From NCBI RefSeq assembly GCF_000283155.1, contig NW_004454182.1, positions 4,871,122 to 4,935,121 on the forward strand: a DNA stretch of 64,000 bases. Reading direction: 5' to 3'. Below are positions 12,052 to 24,593 of this stretch, in pieces. A program made the translations under genes and the position numbers. Source of the stretch: Ceratotherium simum simum. Taxonomy: Eukaryota; Chordata; Mammalia; Perissodactyla; Rhinocerotidae. A model generated the notes under the pieces. The model searched no databases. It was not told the DNA's origin and saw only the letters and a list, made by a program, of their open reading frames with translations. Position 1 is the stretch's first letter, and every line of letters starts with the position of its first letter.

Positions 12052-12371
12052 AAAAGATTCTCCAGTGTTAACTTATCCTTTCATTTCCAATATGGAAATG
12101 AAAGTTATGAATAACTTTCTATTATTAAAATTTGTATTAGCATCCTCTTCTCTTAATGAGTCTTGCTAGAGATTTGTCCATTTTATTATCTTTTTAGAAA
12201 ATCCATTTTGGGTTTGTCAGTCTTTTATGATATCTTTATTTTCTATTTTACATTTTTGCTTCTATCTTAATTTTTCTTCATTTTACTTTCATTGTTTTTC
12301 CTCTTTTGTTATTTTTCTAACTTCTTGAGTTGAATGCTTTGCTCTTAAATGTCCAGTCTTTCTTGTTTTCT

Positions 12372-12623
12372 TTTTTTTTTTTGAGGAAGATTGGCCCTGC
12401 ACTAACATCTATTGCCAATCTTCCTCTTTTTCTTGTTTTCTCCCCAAAGCCTCAGTACATAGTTGTGTTATCATAGTTGTAGAGTTGTAGATCTTCTATG
12501 TTGGACACTCCCTCAGCATGGCTTGATGAGTGGTGTGTAGGTCCCCCAGGATCCGAACCAGGGAACCCTGGACTGCCAAAGCGGAAAGTGCAAACTTAAC
12601 CCCTATGCCACCGGGCTGGCCCC
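12372..12623 (-). mobile_element. ERE SINE, variant with long-form segment, minus strand
   Basis: Poly-T then GAGGAAGATTGGCCCTGC, only one tail repeat, then the CCCCAAAGCCTCAGTACATA segment typical of long-form copies. Ends CCACCGGGCTGGCCCC. Duplications TCTTGTTTTCTT lie at 12361-12372 and 12624-12635. A decayed, structurally intermediate copy. Confidence 0.92.
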
Positions 12624-13040
12624 TCTTGTTTTCTTACATTTAATTTCATGCATGTTTTCATGCATTTAATTTCATAAATTTCTCTCTACTCCCACTTTAG
12701 ATATATTACAAATTTTGGTGGGTAGTACTTCAAAGTCATTTGATTCTAAACATTTATTTCCATGTTTTATATTGTCCACGAATTATTATAATCGTGCTTT
12801 ATAGTTTAAAACCTATGGGATATATTAGCTGCCTCCTTGTGTATATTTTGTCAGATTATGTGGCCTATATGCTATCACTTCATTGTTTTTTGTCAGGGTC
12901 ATTTTTTATAAATATTTATACATTTTTCATTTGAAATTAATATGCATTTACTTTTTGGCATAAGTTCTAATAAATGTCTCTTCCATCAAGTTTGTATATG
13001 GTGTTCAAATCTCCCATCATCTTACTAAATGAGTTCCAAT

Positions 13041-13529
13041 TAATCTTCCAGTCTGTGCAGGAAGTTTGAGTTTGTTTGACTCACTCCAAGGTTCTTTCCC
13101 ACTTCTCTGGGCCAGTGAGTAGAGGTTTCCTATTCTATGTGGAAGCAAAAGCATTTCAAGACTCTGGGCTCTGTGTAGGAGGCTCACTTTAATTCCCTCA
13201 CCTTGTCTTATTCCCCCACTTAGAGGGAGCCTTCTACAAAAATCTCAAGTCCCATGAGGCATTAGCTTCTGATTACAGTTAAGGTCTTGATTTCTCTCTC
13301 CCTTTCTGGCACTTAGGGAGTTTCCTTGGCCATGTTTTTAAATGTTGCTGGTGCTTCTTCCATTTTGTATACCATTTCTAAGTGTTTGTAAGAAGAGGGG
13401 ATCCTTTGGCAATAGTTCAGTGCTCCGTTTTGTTATATGAAGATAATCTTTTTATAACCTGTATCGATCATGCAATTCTTCTATGTTAAATTTCCAATAG
13501 CTGCTTAAAACAGAGAGGAGAAAATCTTT
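13041..13529. other. Unassigned sequence
   Basis: Moderately C/T-rich in places, with no recognised repeat or coding signal after the L1 text fades. Confidence 0.5.
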
Positions 13530-13790
13530 TATGGCCTACATGCTCTGGCCTCAGCCTACCATTCTGGCCTTATTTTGGACAACTTTTTTGGCTATTATAG
13601 AGACACTGGCCTTTTCCTCTGTTCCTTGAACACAATTAGCTTATTCCCATCTCCAATCATTCGCACTGATATTTCCTTATGCCAGAAATGGGCTTCCTCC
13701 CAGCTTTTCAAAATTGAAGTTTTTGTCATAAAGATCTCACCTCAAATGTCATAGTCTTAGAGCAGAGCCAGCTACAAATTTATGAGGCTA
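13530..13790 (+). mobile_element. L2 LINE remnant
   Basis: TGGCCTACATGCTCTGGCCT, CTCTGTTCCTTGAACACA, GCCAGAAATGGGCTTCCTCC and ATCTCACCTCAAATGTCAT follow the order of the conserved L2 3' ORF segment (catgatctggccc, ttcctcgaacac, ctcagctcaaatgtcac). Frames are disrupted. Confidence 0.7.
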
Positions 13791-14436
13791 CTGCAAAATG
13801 AAAACGTGGTGCCCTTTGTTCAAAAGGCAAGAAAAGAGTGTAATTGAAGGTTCTAAAATATAAAACTTTCTCCTTTCTTCCACAGTCTCTCTCAATTTGA
13901 AATGCTGTTTTTTTTGCAATTTTCTATTTAATATCATTTGAAGTAAAAACATTAAAATTAAAATTATGAGCATAAATTTTAACATTCATCTTTATATTGT
14001 GCAATGCCAGTTTTGAAGGCAAACATAAGAATGTTTAACTTATATGCAGAATCACCAGAATTTCATAATTCATATTTGGTAGCTCATCTATGCATATGTT
14101 TTTTGTTCTTACCATACAGGAGAAATGCTACAGAAAACTAACTCAACTGTTTTTATTTGACTTCTGGGTATGCGCACATTCTACCAACACTCTCTACCTT
14201 GGCTTACTGATGAGTAAGGAAGGATTGAAAGGAAAAAGAAAGATCTTTCCTTTTCTTTCTATGTTATCATTTTCACTGTTAGTGGTTGGCTAATCCAGGG
14301 AAATACCATAAGTAAGAAAGAATGTGATAGGATTTTTAGGTCATTTGTATTTAGTAGAACATCATTGCCTTCTTTCTGCAGTGAAATGGGGCTGTCAGCA
14401 CTCCCTTTGACTTGGTCCTAGATGTGACATGCTTAC

Positions 14437-14533
14437 CTTGTCCTTGCTTTGAGTCTTGCTGAATTCCCACGTCCTGTGGGCCCACCAGAATTATGTGCTC
14501 ATGGGCCATCATGAATATCATAGGTGAAGGAGG
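14437..14533 (-). CDS. Candidate exon C (minus strand), gene not recognised
   Basis: A 97 bp minus-strand segment bounded by a strong acceptor (TTTTTCCTTGCAG, ending at 14534) and a strong donor (CAAG|GTAAGC, starting at 14436). One frame is open throughout and reads PPSPMIFMMAHEHIILVGPQ and on. The frame expected after exon-like segment B closes after about 12 codons. I recognise no protein family. It could be a coding exon, an untranslated exon of a non-coding RNA, or chance splice-like sites. There is no independent support here. Confidence 0.25.
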
Positions 14534-14879
14534 CTGCAAGGAAAAATACATGCTCACATTAAGTATATCTCCTCTGATTATGTGCATGTTCCATTGTCCT
14601 ATTGAACTTCATTTATAAAACCAAAGTTCAAAGATAAAATTATTGATAATTTCAATAGAGTGACAGGAAAGCATTTAACCAAGTGCAGGAATCTTCTGAG
14701 TTTGGGCCCCAACCTCAGCTGTGATGGCACAGGCAATGTGCCCATAAAGTCATTGTGCCTCAGAGAGGCTTTCCTTAAATAGGGAAACTAAATTAAATGC
14801 ATCTTCAGCATGTTCTTTCAAAATATGGTTTTATTTTCTTTCAAATTTTGTTCATTATCTGAAAATATTTTATTTATTC

Positions 14880-15030
14880 ATTTGTTTACTTTTCTGTTGT
14901 CTGCTTCCTCTCTGCTCCTCATCTCTCTAAAAGGGACACTCCAGAACAGCAGGGGCCTTCCTCCCACTTGTTTACTGTTATATCTGCAGGAGCTAGTGCA
15001 AAAGGCACGCACTGAACATGTTAAATGAAT
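14880..15030 (+). mobile_element. Possible L2 3'-end remnant
   Basis: AGCAGGGGCCTTCCTCCCAC, TTACTGTTATATCTGCAGGA and GCACGCACTGAACATGTTAA follow the L2 3' pattern (gggcagggac...tatccccagtgcc...). Short and weak. Confidence 0.4.
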
Positions 15031-15499
15031 AGTTCAGTTAATGAATGTAATTACACTCAAAGCATAGAGACAAAGGCAAGCATTTTTGTTTAAAGTACTT
15101 TAAAATACTCTATCTCATACTGTCCTGCACAAAGTTTTTTTTGTATAATCTTTTGTGGGATTTTTATAAGATCAGGATGTTTAAGAATGAATAACATTAT
15201 AAAAGCTGGATTTTTCGGTAGGCTAGTAGACTCTAAAATTTTTTTACATTATTATTATTAACACAATTTAGTTTGACAAACGTTGAAAACCTCCTCTATG
15301 TAAGACATTCAGTAGAGGTATAGGAAATGAACAAAGAAGTAAAATAAATACAAGTAGACCTCATTCATTTTATAAAATATATCATAGGACTTGTATTCAA
15401 CAATAACACCACCACCACCAAATTTCTAGCTATTCCAATAAAAAAACTAGTAAAACAAATTTTTGCAAAATAAATGGTTATATAGTCTAGTGGCAGACT

Positions 15500-15905
15500 A
15501 CTAACTTATCGCCAAATCTGTTCCTCTTATTCCTGGGACACAACTAAACTTTTCCCAGCTTCCTACATGGGTAAGCGTGTCAAAGATGGAGTGCTAGACA
15601 ATAGAATGTTAGTAGAAGTGATGTAAGCCAATTCCAGACCTGGACCCTAAAAACCTCCCACGTGTGAGTATCCATATTCTTTTCCTCGGAAGCCACATGG
15701 TCGAGATTGTAGATCCATTAAATGGAAGGATTTGGAGTCTGGGTTTGTGATCCTCCTGGAAAAGATGTACCCAGTAATCTAGGTCATCCAGTTTAGATTT
15801 AGTAAGTAAGAAATATGCTTGTATTGAATTAAGCCACTGAAATTTAGAACGTTTGTTTTTCCTTCCTGTTACTGTAGCTAGCATTACTTAATACTAAATT
15901 AATTT
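15500..15905 (+). mobile_element. Ancient LTR-like repeat (MaLR/ERVL-like)
   Basis: Reads TTCCCAGCTTCCTACATGG, AGAAGTGATGTAAGCCAATT, ACCCTAAAAACCTCCCACGT and, near the right end, GAATTAAGCCACTGAAATTT then TGTTACTGTAGC. This order recalls old mammalian LTR repeats whose 3' ends carry a TTAAGCCACTGA motif. The 91-codon minus frame at 15609-15884 falls inside it and is dismissed. Family name not assigned. Confidence 0.5.
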
Positions 15906-16281
15906 CACAAATTTGATATAGCTCCTTTTGTTGCACTAGTGAAGAAATCCAGATCTAAACAGAAACGTGAATATGCTGTAGTTTAAGTCAATTGAGAATA
16001 TCACATACATTTTCTGTTTGGTTGCTTTTCCTACAAGTAGATTGGATTAATTGTAGCCTATTTTCAAAATATTTTTTGAAGCATAACTAAATACAAAATT
16101 TGAGGGCACATGAGAGCTTCCGGCACTTCTACTTATATTTAAATCTTATGTTTTGTTTTTGTTTTGTTGTTGTTGTTGAGATAAAACATCATCACCAAAT
16201 GACCAACGGTCTCCATCTTGAGAAACAAGTGATTTCAAATGATACCAGGTAAATGGACAGATCTTCTAAGCATAGAGTCTT

Positions 16282-16507
16282 TTTTTTTTTTTTTTTTTTT
16301 GTGAGGAAGATAGCCAATCCTCCTCTTTTTGCTAAGGAAAACTGGCCCTGGGCTAACATCTGTGCCCCTTTTCCTCCACTTTATATGGGACGCCGCCACA
16401 GCATGGTCTGACAAGTGGTGCATCGGTGCGCGCCTGGGATCCGAACCTGGGCTGCCAGCAGTGGAGCCCACACACTTAACTGCTACACCACGGGGCCAAC
16501 CCCAAAA
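16282..16507 (-). mobile_element. ERE SINE, minus strand
   Basis: A poly-T of about 20 leads into GTGAGGAAGATAGCCAATCC, with one tail repeat shortened by deletion. The B box is GGATCCGAACCTGGG read on plus. Perfect duplications CATAGAGTCTT lie at 16271-16281 and 16508-16518. Confidence 0.95.
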
Positions 16508-16519
16508 CATAGAGTCTTG

Positions 16520-17639
16520 GTTTGGAATTTCTTGTTTGGTCCTCTTCTCTGATTAGACATGGGGTGACTATAGCTTGGCTCAAACTGGTCATTTCCATTT
16601 CCTCTGTTTTACCTAGTACCCAGTGTTGTGTCATATAAAAGGTAAAGAGAGACATTGAGATTGTGACCTAGAGATGTGCCCGAATCAGCTGAGAATGTTA
16701 GGTCAAAAACATAGTTGTCAATTCAAGGAACCAGATAGACTGAAATTGGAGCTGCAATGTGTTTGGATTGGTGAAATTAGAAAGCTAAGAGTGACAAGTG
16801 AAGAAGAAGGCAAAGGAGAAGAGGTTAGAGGATTCTGTAGATCAAGAAATGATAGCTTTTAAGTAGTCCCAGGATGAGCTTAAATGATTTGGACAACTTT
16901 ACTTGTAGGTGTTAGAAAGGAGAAATGTGGGTAGCTCTTGAGTTCACTGAGGTCAAGGAGAGGGTTATAGAAAATCTCAAAGATACTGTTTCCCTTGTAC
17001 CTAGGAAAAAATATCCCCTGGGAAATAAATGAATTGCCATCTGAACCTATCATTGTTCTTCCTCAATGGCCACTGGACACAAACAAAACTGTCCTATATT
17101 TTTCCTCATAATTTATAACAACTGGACATTCTTTTTAGACTTCTCATTCTTAGGAAATATTCCCCTGTGAATTTTTTAGGAATAAACCGAAGTTACATCA
17201 TTGATAGTGAAGTGACTATTTGTCAATCATATCAATTCTCAAATGCTAAGTGACTATGAATTGCATGTGAAAAGAATTTTATTTTTCTTTCTTTGTGGTT
17301 TTGTGATAAAATTACATATCCAGAAGGATATTGCTTATTTTTTTAAACACTATAAAAGTATTCTGCCAGGCACCTCAATAAATATTTTTCTTCATAATAC
17401 TACTTTCAACTTATAGAAATTTTGAGAAAAATCTGATAAAAATACATCTGTTCAGATTTACACATTTTTACAATTTAGTGTCTTAATATACTATGACTCC
17501 CACTGGTCATGAAGGCAGTCAGTGCCAAAATATTTCTAAATCACTAATAAAAATGGTTGTTCAGAGTGAAAGGTGTGCACTCAATATAGCGTGTCTAGCC
17601 AACCTGAGGAAGGAAAGATAATACGAACCTTGGCCCAAG
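16520..17639. other. Unassigned sequence
   Basis: No gene or repeat recognised. The A/G-rich 62-codon frame at 16674-16862 lacks domain or splice support. Confidence 0.5.
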
Positions 17640-18670
17640 ATTTCTACCTCCTTCTCCATTAACTCCCACACTTTTATTCTCACCAGCTGCAATCTCTCAT
17701 TCATCACGTGTTGTTTCCATTTTCTATCTCAGTAAACTTGGATCTCCTTCCTCATAAATATACATATATCTTCATTTCATTCTGTAATCTTGCCCTTCCT
17801 CGCATTCTCCACCCTTCTCACAGGAGTGAACTATCATCTTAGCTGCACTTCCTTACTGCCCACTTTTTCCTTAATTCGCAATCTTGCTTTTGTCCTCGCT
17901 GCCATTTTGAATTCTACACACAAAAGTCACCCATGACATCCACCTCTCCTTTGGCCATTTCCAGCCTTGATTTTTCTTGTCCTCCCCAGTATTTGACTCT
18001 TTTGATAAGCCTTCCTACTGAAGCTTTCTCCTTTGTTGGTCATAATGAGGATGCTACATTTTCTAGTTTTCCTCCTACTTTTATTGGCAACTATGTCTCT
18101 CCCTAATTGTGTGCTTCTTCTTCCTACCTAGCCCATGTGGAATATTTCCCGAATTAAAACCTAAACTCCTCTCTTTTCCTTTCCTCTCCTCTCCTTACAG
18201 TTCTCACCTACTCCTATGACTCTTTGTATCGTCTAATATGTAACTTTCAAATTTTTACATCTGGCCACCATCTCTCTCCAGATCTCTAGGTTTGCATTTC
18301 CAAAGGTCTGGATTCTATCTTCTACCTCCACCCATTCCTTCTTCTATGATTCTAATATAGGCTCCTGTCACCTCACATCAGATTAATTAACAATTTCTCC
18401 AATTCATGTCCTTTGTAATTTTTTCGTGCTCTAATCCATTCTGTGTACCATAACCCGATTATTGCCCCTAAACTATTTAAATTATGTCAATCTGCTACTC
18501 AGAAATGTTCAGTGCCTCCATACAGCTTAAAATTTTAGAATCCTAACCTTGCTTTCAAAGCTTTTTGTAGTGTGACCCCCATCTACCTTTATTACCTTGT
18601 CTTCAAGTACTCACCTTCACTGATAATTTCTTTAACTTTTTCCAGAACACTTCTGGTACTTTATAGATCT
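17640..18670 (+). mobile_element. L2 LINE remnant, extended ORF relic
   Basis: About 1 kb of C/T-rich sequence tracks the L2 ORF: CTTTGGCCATTTCCAGCC, CCCCAGTATTTGACTCTTTT (decayed phase of the LDLSAAFDT segment), then ATCTGCTACTCAGAAATGTT, GTGCCTCCATACAGCTTAAA and TGTAGTGTGACCCCCATCTA near the 3' side. Many indels. This is the longest L2 relic in the window. Confidence 0.65.
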
Positions 18671-20661
18671 TGGAATACTATGTCAATATCTGCAATGAAT
18701 TAAATACAAAGGTAATAACTTCATCAAGATGAATTTTTATTATACAGGTCGTTCCCTGCAAACAATAAGTCCATGAGGTACAAAATAGACATCTGTTGAA
18801 CTGTTGATAATATTTCCCTCTACTAACTCTGAGGTTGTTCAACCAAAAAATTGAAGGCCTTTCTGTTCCTCTCTCACTTTCATAGTCCTGCACTTATTTA
18901 AAGTTTACTAAAATAGGAAATAATATACTTGTGTACAATTCTTGGGCTGTCATTTTATAAGTTGACATTTATACACAAAGAAAGAATTTTAAGGATTACT
19001 AAACTTTGCCTAAGAAATCTCATTTTCTCTCTGGAATATAGGAGAAACTACAAAGTCCTTTAGTGCCAAAAGCCAACAGAGCCAAAGTTATTCACAGCTG
19101 TTAAAAGACAGAACAAAAATTTCTCAGGAAACATAAGAAAGGGTTCTTTGGTAGTCTACCTACAGAAGCCAGCTAGTCAGAAGAAATATTTAGAAGTCGA
19201 AAGCCAGTATCTTTATTATAAACAATTACTAGCCAATTAGCGTATTGATGTGCTTGTGTGTTACTATGTTGAGCTTTTTTTTAAGAATGGTTATGTTTTA
19301 AACCTTTCTGCTCCAATTGCAATATGGTAAAAGGGTAAATAGGAGAATATTAAGACTTGTTATTCACAAAATTCAATTTGGAATGACAAATCTTCCATTC
19401 TTAGATAATGACTCTAAAACTAAATTGTATGGGCTGAGAAAATAGGTATACTCATTTGAAAGCAGCAGTATTTGTTTGCAAGAAAATACAAAGAGCATAT
19501 GCCTTGCATGCCAGTAAGACATTTATGAAGCAGATGAAAGTATTGTTGTGAATTTTACTCAATGCACCAATTAAATAAGGGAAGAAGAAAACTTGACAAT
19601 TTAAAAAATATAGACTATCGGTATTGTAATTCAACATGTTTTATAAATGTTAGAGACCTAATGAATTTGATTAAAGCAGTTTAATTAAGGTATAGTCTGC
19701 TGTGTTGCAACCCCCTTCCAGACAAAATAGCTCGGTGAACAGGTAGTACGTCCCCAGTGAACTGTGAATATCAAAGTCGGGGAAAATTCTTCATTTTAAT
19801 GAGCTGCATTTTCTGAGCCCAGACCTCTCCCCTGACAGGGTAGCTGCAGGAGGCAAAAATGAAAGTAGTTGTTTTCCTTTGAGACATTCGACTGCTAAAT
19901 GCTGTGGATGCCAGAAATTAAAATAGTGGCGTTGAGATTCTTTATGTCTGCTCTGTCTTGCACTTGCCCTTGAGCTGGAAACTATTGTTAAAGGAAAAGC
20001 CCTACAATTAAGAACGTTATTTTCATATTTAGGACACAATTAGTCCTCTTCTGAATATTATGAAGCATTCAAACTATCATAACCCATTCCCTTTATAAAA
20101 GTTATATTCTCATATAAAAACAACCCTATATAAATACAAATATTTAAACCAGATAGAGTGTCTTTCCATTGATTAATGGTTAGATTTGTAATGTGAATAC
20201 TCTTTACAACCCGAGAACAAAAAATTGCACTTCTTTCACTGTTTAGGAAATTCACATGTCATGAAAGATTGTTATTTTCTGAATAGATGCCATTAAATAT
20301 AGTCGAAAAAGAATCATTCAGTATTTTATAGTATTTTTCACTTTCTTTAAATAAGTTAGAATGTGGTAATCAGAAATTAAGTGTAGCCATTCTGGTAGTT
20401 ATTTAAAAAATATTACTCATGGTATTGAAGAATATGGAAACCAGATATCCAATCATATGATAACTGTTAATACTCAACTCTTTGAATAGTTATCATCTAG
20501 ATGCAAACACTAGTACCAAACACCACCAAGAAATTATCAGTTGGCAAGGAAAGGGAACCTTAAGTAATTATACTTGATTTCAATAAACATGTCATGAAAG
20601 TTGGAAGGAAAACTAAACACAATTTCAAAGAAGTACATTCCAAAGAAATAAGCATAATTAC
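18671..20661. other. Unassigned sequence with a CpG-enriched unique patch
   Basis: No repeat recognised. The interval 19,690-20,040 has several CpG sites (CTCGGTG, TACGTCC, GTCGGGG, TTCGACT, GGCGTTG) and richer composition than its AT-rich surroundings. It may be a conserved non-coding element. The 82-codon minus frame there shows no domain. Confidence 0.45.
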
Positions 20662-20717
20662 CTCCGTTAGTTAAAGGCTCATAGAGTGCTTCTGGATTTG
20701 CTCCAAGGTACATGTTG
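20662..20717 (-). CDS. Candidate exon B (minus strand), gene not recognised
   Basis: On the minus strand CTGCTGTCCTGGGTCTGGACAG is a fair acceptor ending at 20718. It is followed by 56 bp and then the donor GGAG|GTAATT (GT at 20661-20660). The open frame reads NMYLGANPEALYEPLTNG, of balanced composition unlike nearby random frames. It has one leading base and one trailing base (phase 2 in, phase 1 out). It joins in frame to candidate exon A only if A uses its second donor. The sense of the plus strand is closed in all frames. I do not recognise the protein. A chance match remains quite possible. Confidence 0.3.
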
Positions 20718-22864
20718 CTGTCCAGACCCAGGACAGCAGTTCACGGCAACCATTTCGGGGAAAAATAAAACCAAACCAAAACACATGCACAATGATTTAT
20801 AGCTTCTAACATTAAAGTACTGAAATTGATTGCAGTTTCTTCAGAATTCTCGACTTGAACTGCTTTTCTATTCAGATTGTCTGGCTTATAAACCTACAAA
20901 TTAATTGTATTCTACTTTAGCATGAAATTTTCTTAACATTCTATAAATACAAATCTCTCAACTTACTACTGTGTAAAATTAATGTATGCTACTGTGATTT
21001 TGTACTAAACATGTTAAATCCTACATGAAGAATGTTCATTCTCTTTTCTCTTCCGTAATCTCAATAATATACCCTGTGTGCCTTTCTGTTGTTTACTAAA
21101 ATCAAATGGACAAGTAATTATAGATTCATGGGCTATCTTCTAATCTAGGCTACCAGAGTTGCACAGTCACAAATACAGTGTTTCATGTTGTCAAGAGTGC
21201 TGCCACTTTAAGAAGTTATTATCTAGTCTCCGGTATTGACAATGTCTCCAAGTCACTTGGGAATCACCAGCATTGGTTGGATGTTAACAGGATAACCAGG
21301 AAGGCAAAAATAGGCTACAGTCTTACCACAGTATTACAGAGTAATACCACAGTACACCCTTGTTTTGAAAAACTGATTCATTATAAAGGTATTTGAATTT
21401 ATTGAGCCATATATAGTTTGAGTGCACATGACCAGGGTTAATTTGCTCATTAAAAGTTAGACTAGCAGTGTCCTCTGTATGTGATCAGAATATCTATGAC
21501 ATTTCAGATAATGTTTAGTCTAGAATTGTTTTTCTGAAAGACTGATCTTAAATATGAAATCCTGATTTGATGGTAATAGCAGTACTGAAATACTCATAAT
21601 TTTTTGCAGGTACCCTTATTTATAATCGAGACATGTACGCCTGTTCCTGATATGTGTTACATATTGTATGATAAATTTAATAAAATGAGTCATTTTACTG
21701 TTCATTAGTACTTTCAAGGAAGGAAAGTCAGCATTAGCAGTTCCCAAGAAGCATACAGGATGAAATGAATTGCTATGAAAAATAACGTGAGGGCACTCAA
21801 CTGTAGTAACTCCAGGGTTTTTTAAAGAGTAGAGTGGTGAATGGTGGTTGTAGGGATTTGTATTTGAAGTATATGTAACTGTATCTTCTCTTTTTTCTTT
21901 TTCTTTGTAGTTTCAAAAGATGTATTTTACCAAAATATATAGGAGTTTTTAAACAATAATAACATGGTGTATTTTGCATGTCACTCTATGCAGAATAGAT
22001 ACTCAACACACGTGTTTAAATAAATGCGTAATTGCTTTGAATAATGAATATATATTTGTTAGGTATTGCTCAGATATTAAAAACAATTAAAATTTAAAGA
22101 TTTTATTCATCTGCACTGACACTTTGCAAAATATTTACTAAATTCAATTTTTCGATATGGAGTCCAAAATAAAATATTTGCCGTCTCTCACTTCACTATG
22201 ATTTCTTAAAAAGAAATTATGCCTTATAATTAATTCTTATCATCTTATTTAAATCTGTTTTTTCTGCTCTTTTTTCAAACATAATTCTTTTAGATGTTTG
22301 CCAATTTCTGTGTTTGCCTCTTTTCTTTTTCTATCTTTACTTTTCTGCATGCGTTTTTCGTATAGCAAATATTTATCAGGTTTCCACATTTTAAAAGATT
22401 GAACAGATGGTAGTTCCTTAGGGAATCAAAATAAGGTATTATCTGATGATCTTACAAGCTATTACCCTATTATTTTTCTGTGGCTTGATTACATCTTGTT
22501 ACAGATTATAGTTGCACAAATAATACACACTGATTCAAACCAACCAACAATAGTCACGTTCATTCTAGAAGCTAAAATTCAAGTTAAAAAAGTGCTTTCC
22601 TTTTAAGAGCATAATTTTTGCACCAAAACTGCCTACCAGGCAGAGGCACACTTTTGAAAATCCATGTATCTTCTCTAGAAAAACATAATAATGGACAACA
22701 AAAACAAAACATCAAAAAACAAATAAATAAACAAAAAACACCTTTGGGCCTTATTATGGCAAATATTTCTGATATCTGAGAAAACATTACAATAACACAT
22801 TTTGTATATGGTAGCAGTATAAAAATATCTGTAATGTAAATACAGCTTCGATGGTAAAGAGTAA
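20718..22864. other. Unassigned AT-rich sequence
   Basis: No repeat or gene recognised. Small frames at 21178-21396, 21797-21979 and 22584-22787 lack codon structure. Near 21,320-21,355 the motif CCACAGTA occurs twice a few dozen bases apart, without forming an array. Confidence 0.5.
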
Positions 22865-23078
22865 CCAGATTTCCTAAGTTTGAATTACAGCCCTACCAGT
22901 TATTTATTATATGACACTGGTCAAGTTGATACTAATTATTATTCTCAATTTCTTCATCTGTTAAATGAGGCTAATAAAAGTACCTACTTTATAGAGCCCT
23001 TGTATGGATTAAATAAAGGAGGGCATATAAAATGCTCAGCATGTTGCCTGGCTTGTAATTAGCATTTAATTAATATGA
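22865..23078 (+). mobile_element. MIR SINE remnant
   Basis: GACACTGGTCAAGTTGATAC, AATTTCTTCATCTGTTAAAT, CTACTTTATAGAGCCCTTGT and ATAAAATGCTCAGCATGTTG follow the MIR core and 3' order closely. Confidence 0.8.
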
Positions 23079-23570
23079 ACTATATTACATTCATTGAATT
23101 ATATGCAGTTGAGTTTCTTCTATAATTAACTCGATATATATTTCATGGAAAATAGTTGAAATAGTCCCTAAATAGACTAAAAATGCTTGTCCCCAATACT
23201 AAAAATATTATGTAGTTTAGCCCTTGCATGTATGAAGGAAAACAACATGCAGTTATTCATTATTTTGAATTAGGATTTTGACTCATCTCCTTGATAATTT
23301 GCTAGGAGGCCAGTAAAATCAAGTGTATGTACTCTACCATATTTTTCTTTCAATTCTGCCTCAACACACACACCCCTGAGAACTGTGTATATAATTTAGT
23401 AATTTATAATCATCACAAAGGGTAGAGAGTAGAATTGTGAGCATCTTCAGTGGTGTCAAGGATCTAGAACTGTGGACATACCCAAAGGACGAGGATCTAG
23501 TCATGCATTTTCACTGATTCTCTTCAGGAGCGTGATCTATTTACTTGGTTTCTCTGTTTTCAAATTTTTA

Positions 23571-23846
23571 TTTTTTTTACTTTTGTTTGTTTTTTGTTTT
23601 TGCTTTCATGAGGAAGATTGGCCCTGAGCTAACATCTGTTACCCATCTTCCTCTTTGTGCTTGAGGAAGGTTGTCACTGAGCTAACATCTGTGCCAATCT
23701 TTCCCTATTTTACATGTGAGACGGACGACGCCACAGCACTTGATGAGCAGTGTGTGGGTCTGCGCCTGGGATCTGAACCTGTGAACCCCAGGCCGCCAAG
23801 GCAGAGTGTGCAAACTTAATCACTTTGCCATCGGGCCGGCAACCAC
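23571..23846 (-). mobile_element. ERE SINE, minus strand
   Basis: Has both tail repeats (GAGGAAGATTGGCCCTGAGC, then a degenerate second) and ends CATCGGGCCGGC. Duplications GTTTTCAAATTTTTA are perfect at 23556-23570 and 23847-23861. The head is mutated (GGATCTGAACCTGTGAACCC). Confidence 0.94.
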
Positions 23847-23861
23847 GTTTTCAAATTTTTA

Positions 23862-24580
23862 ATTAGGAAATGAGGGGTAATCGTTTAATCTTGATTAACG
23901 TTACAGAAGTACTGTATTTCTTGATACTTGAGTCTACTCTAAATTAATCTGCACCTCAAGAATTAAAGAAAACAAATAAAAGTGAAAACCTAGTGTATAG
24001 ATCACATAAATAGCCTCCACATAAATATTGTTCACTTTGCTTCACTTAAGAATGGCTGGAATATGGTGAGAAGGCTCCAGTGTAGATCCTATGGGCTGAG
24101 AACTTGACCAGAGATAACGTAGCAAGTCAACTCAATGAACCAAGACTTGTGGAAGTGTGGTATGGGATAATGTGGACAAGCGTGGAACTGTCAAAACAAC
24201 AGCAGAAGAAATAGAAATGTGGAATTTGGACATGACATGCCCAGTATTTTTTCCTCTCTGTAGTTCTTATTTGTCAATAAAAATTTTGGAGGAATTATTT
24301 TAAAAGAAAATTTAAAAAATGTCAATATGTTAGCAAGAGAAAGAAAGAAAAACAGAAAAGAAGAAATGGAAAAGGAAGGAAAGTTGATTTGTTTATTTGG
24401 TTTTCTTTTTAAGGTTGCATAAAGACAGGAAGAATGTCTAAAAGTATTTTGAAAGAAAGACCTTTCTTCATGTGTGGAATGAATGAAAGAAAGAAGAAAT
24501 TAAGCTAGATGATCTGTAGATGGGCATGCTGCTTTAATATGCTATTATTCTAAGAAGATACCAAGAAGATGTTGAAACTT
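23862..24580. other. Unassigned sequence with a GAAA-rich patch
   Basis: About 24,335-24,385 and 24,470-24,505 are rich in GAAA/GGAA units. No gene or named repeat is seen. Confidence 0.55.
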
Positions 24581-24593
24581 AAGTGCTTGTGTG

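Larger units (their letters stand above)
9560..13040 (-). mobile_element. Long decayed L1 LINE, minus strand, with nested SINEs
   Basis: The plus strand reads as the reverse complement of L1 ORF2. Around 10197-10385 the minus-strand frame gives MDKIEKLKIDPHKYEKLVYD, a decayed form of the conserved ORF2 C-terminal segment (QWN-x-IE...IDPHIYG). Further right, TGAGTCTTGCTAGAGATTTG and CCATCAAGTTTGTATATGG match more upstream ORF2 sequence, so the order is collinear with a single element running right to left. Three EREs (9806-10134, 11808-12051, 12372-12623) interrupt it, along with non-L1 sequence at about 10,440-11,080. No intact ORF survives. Family is probably an old L1M. Confidence 0.72.

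Noticed and set aside
16235..16556. 91- and 75-codon frames on opposite strands
   Set aside because: Both are translations of the ERE at 16282-16507.
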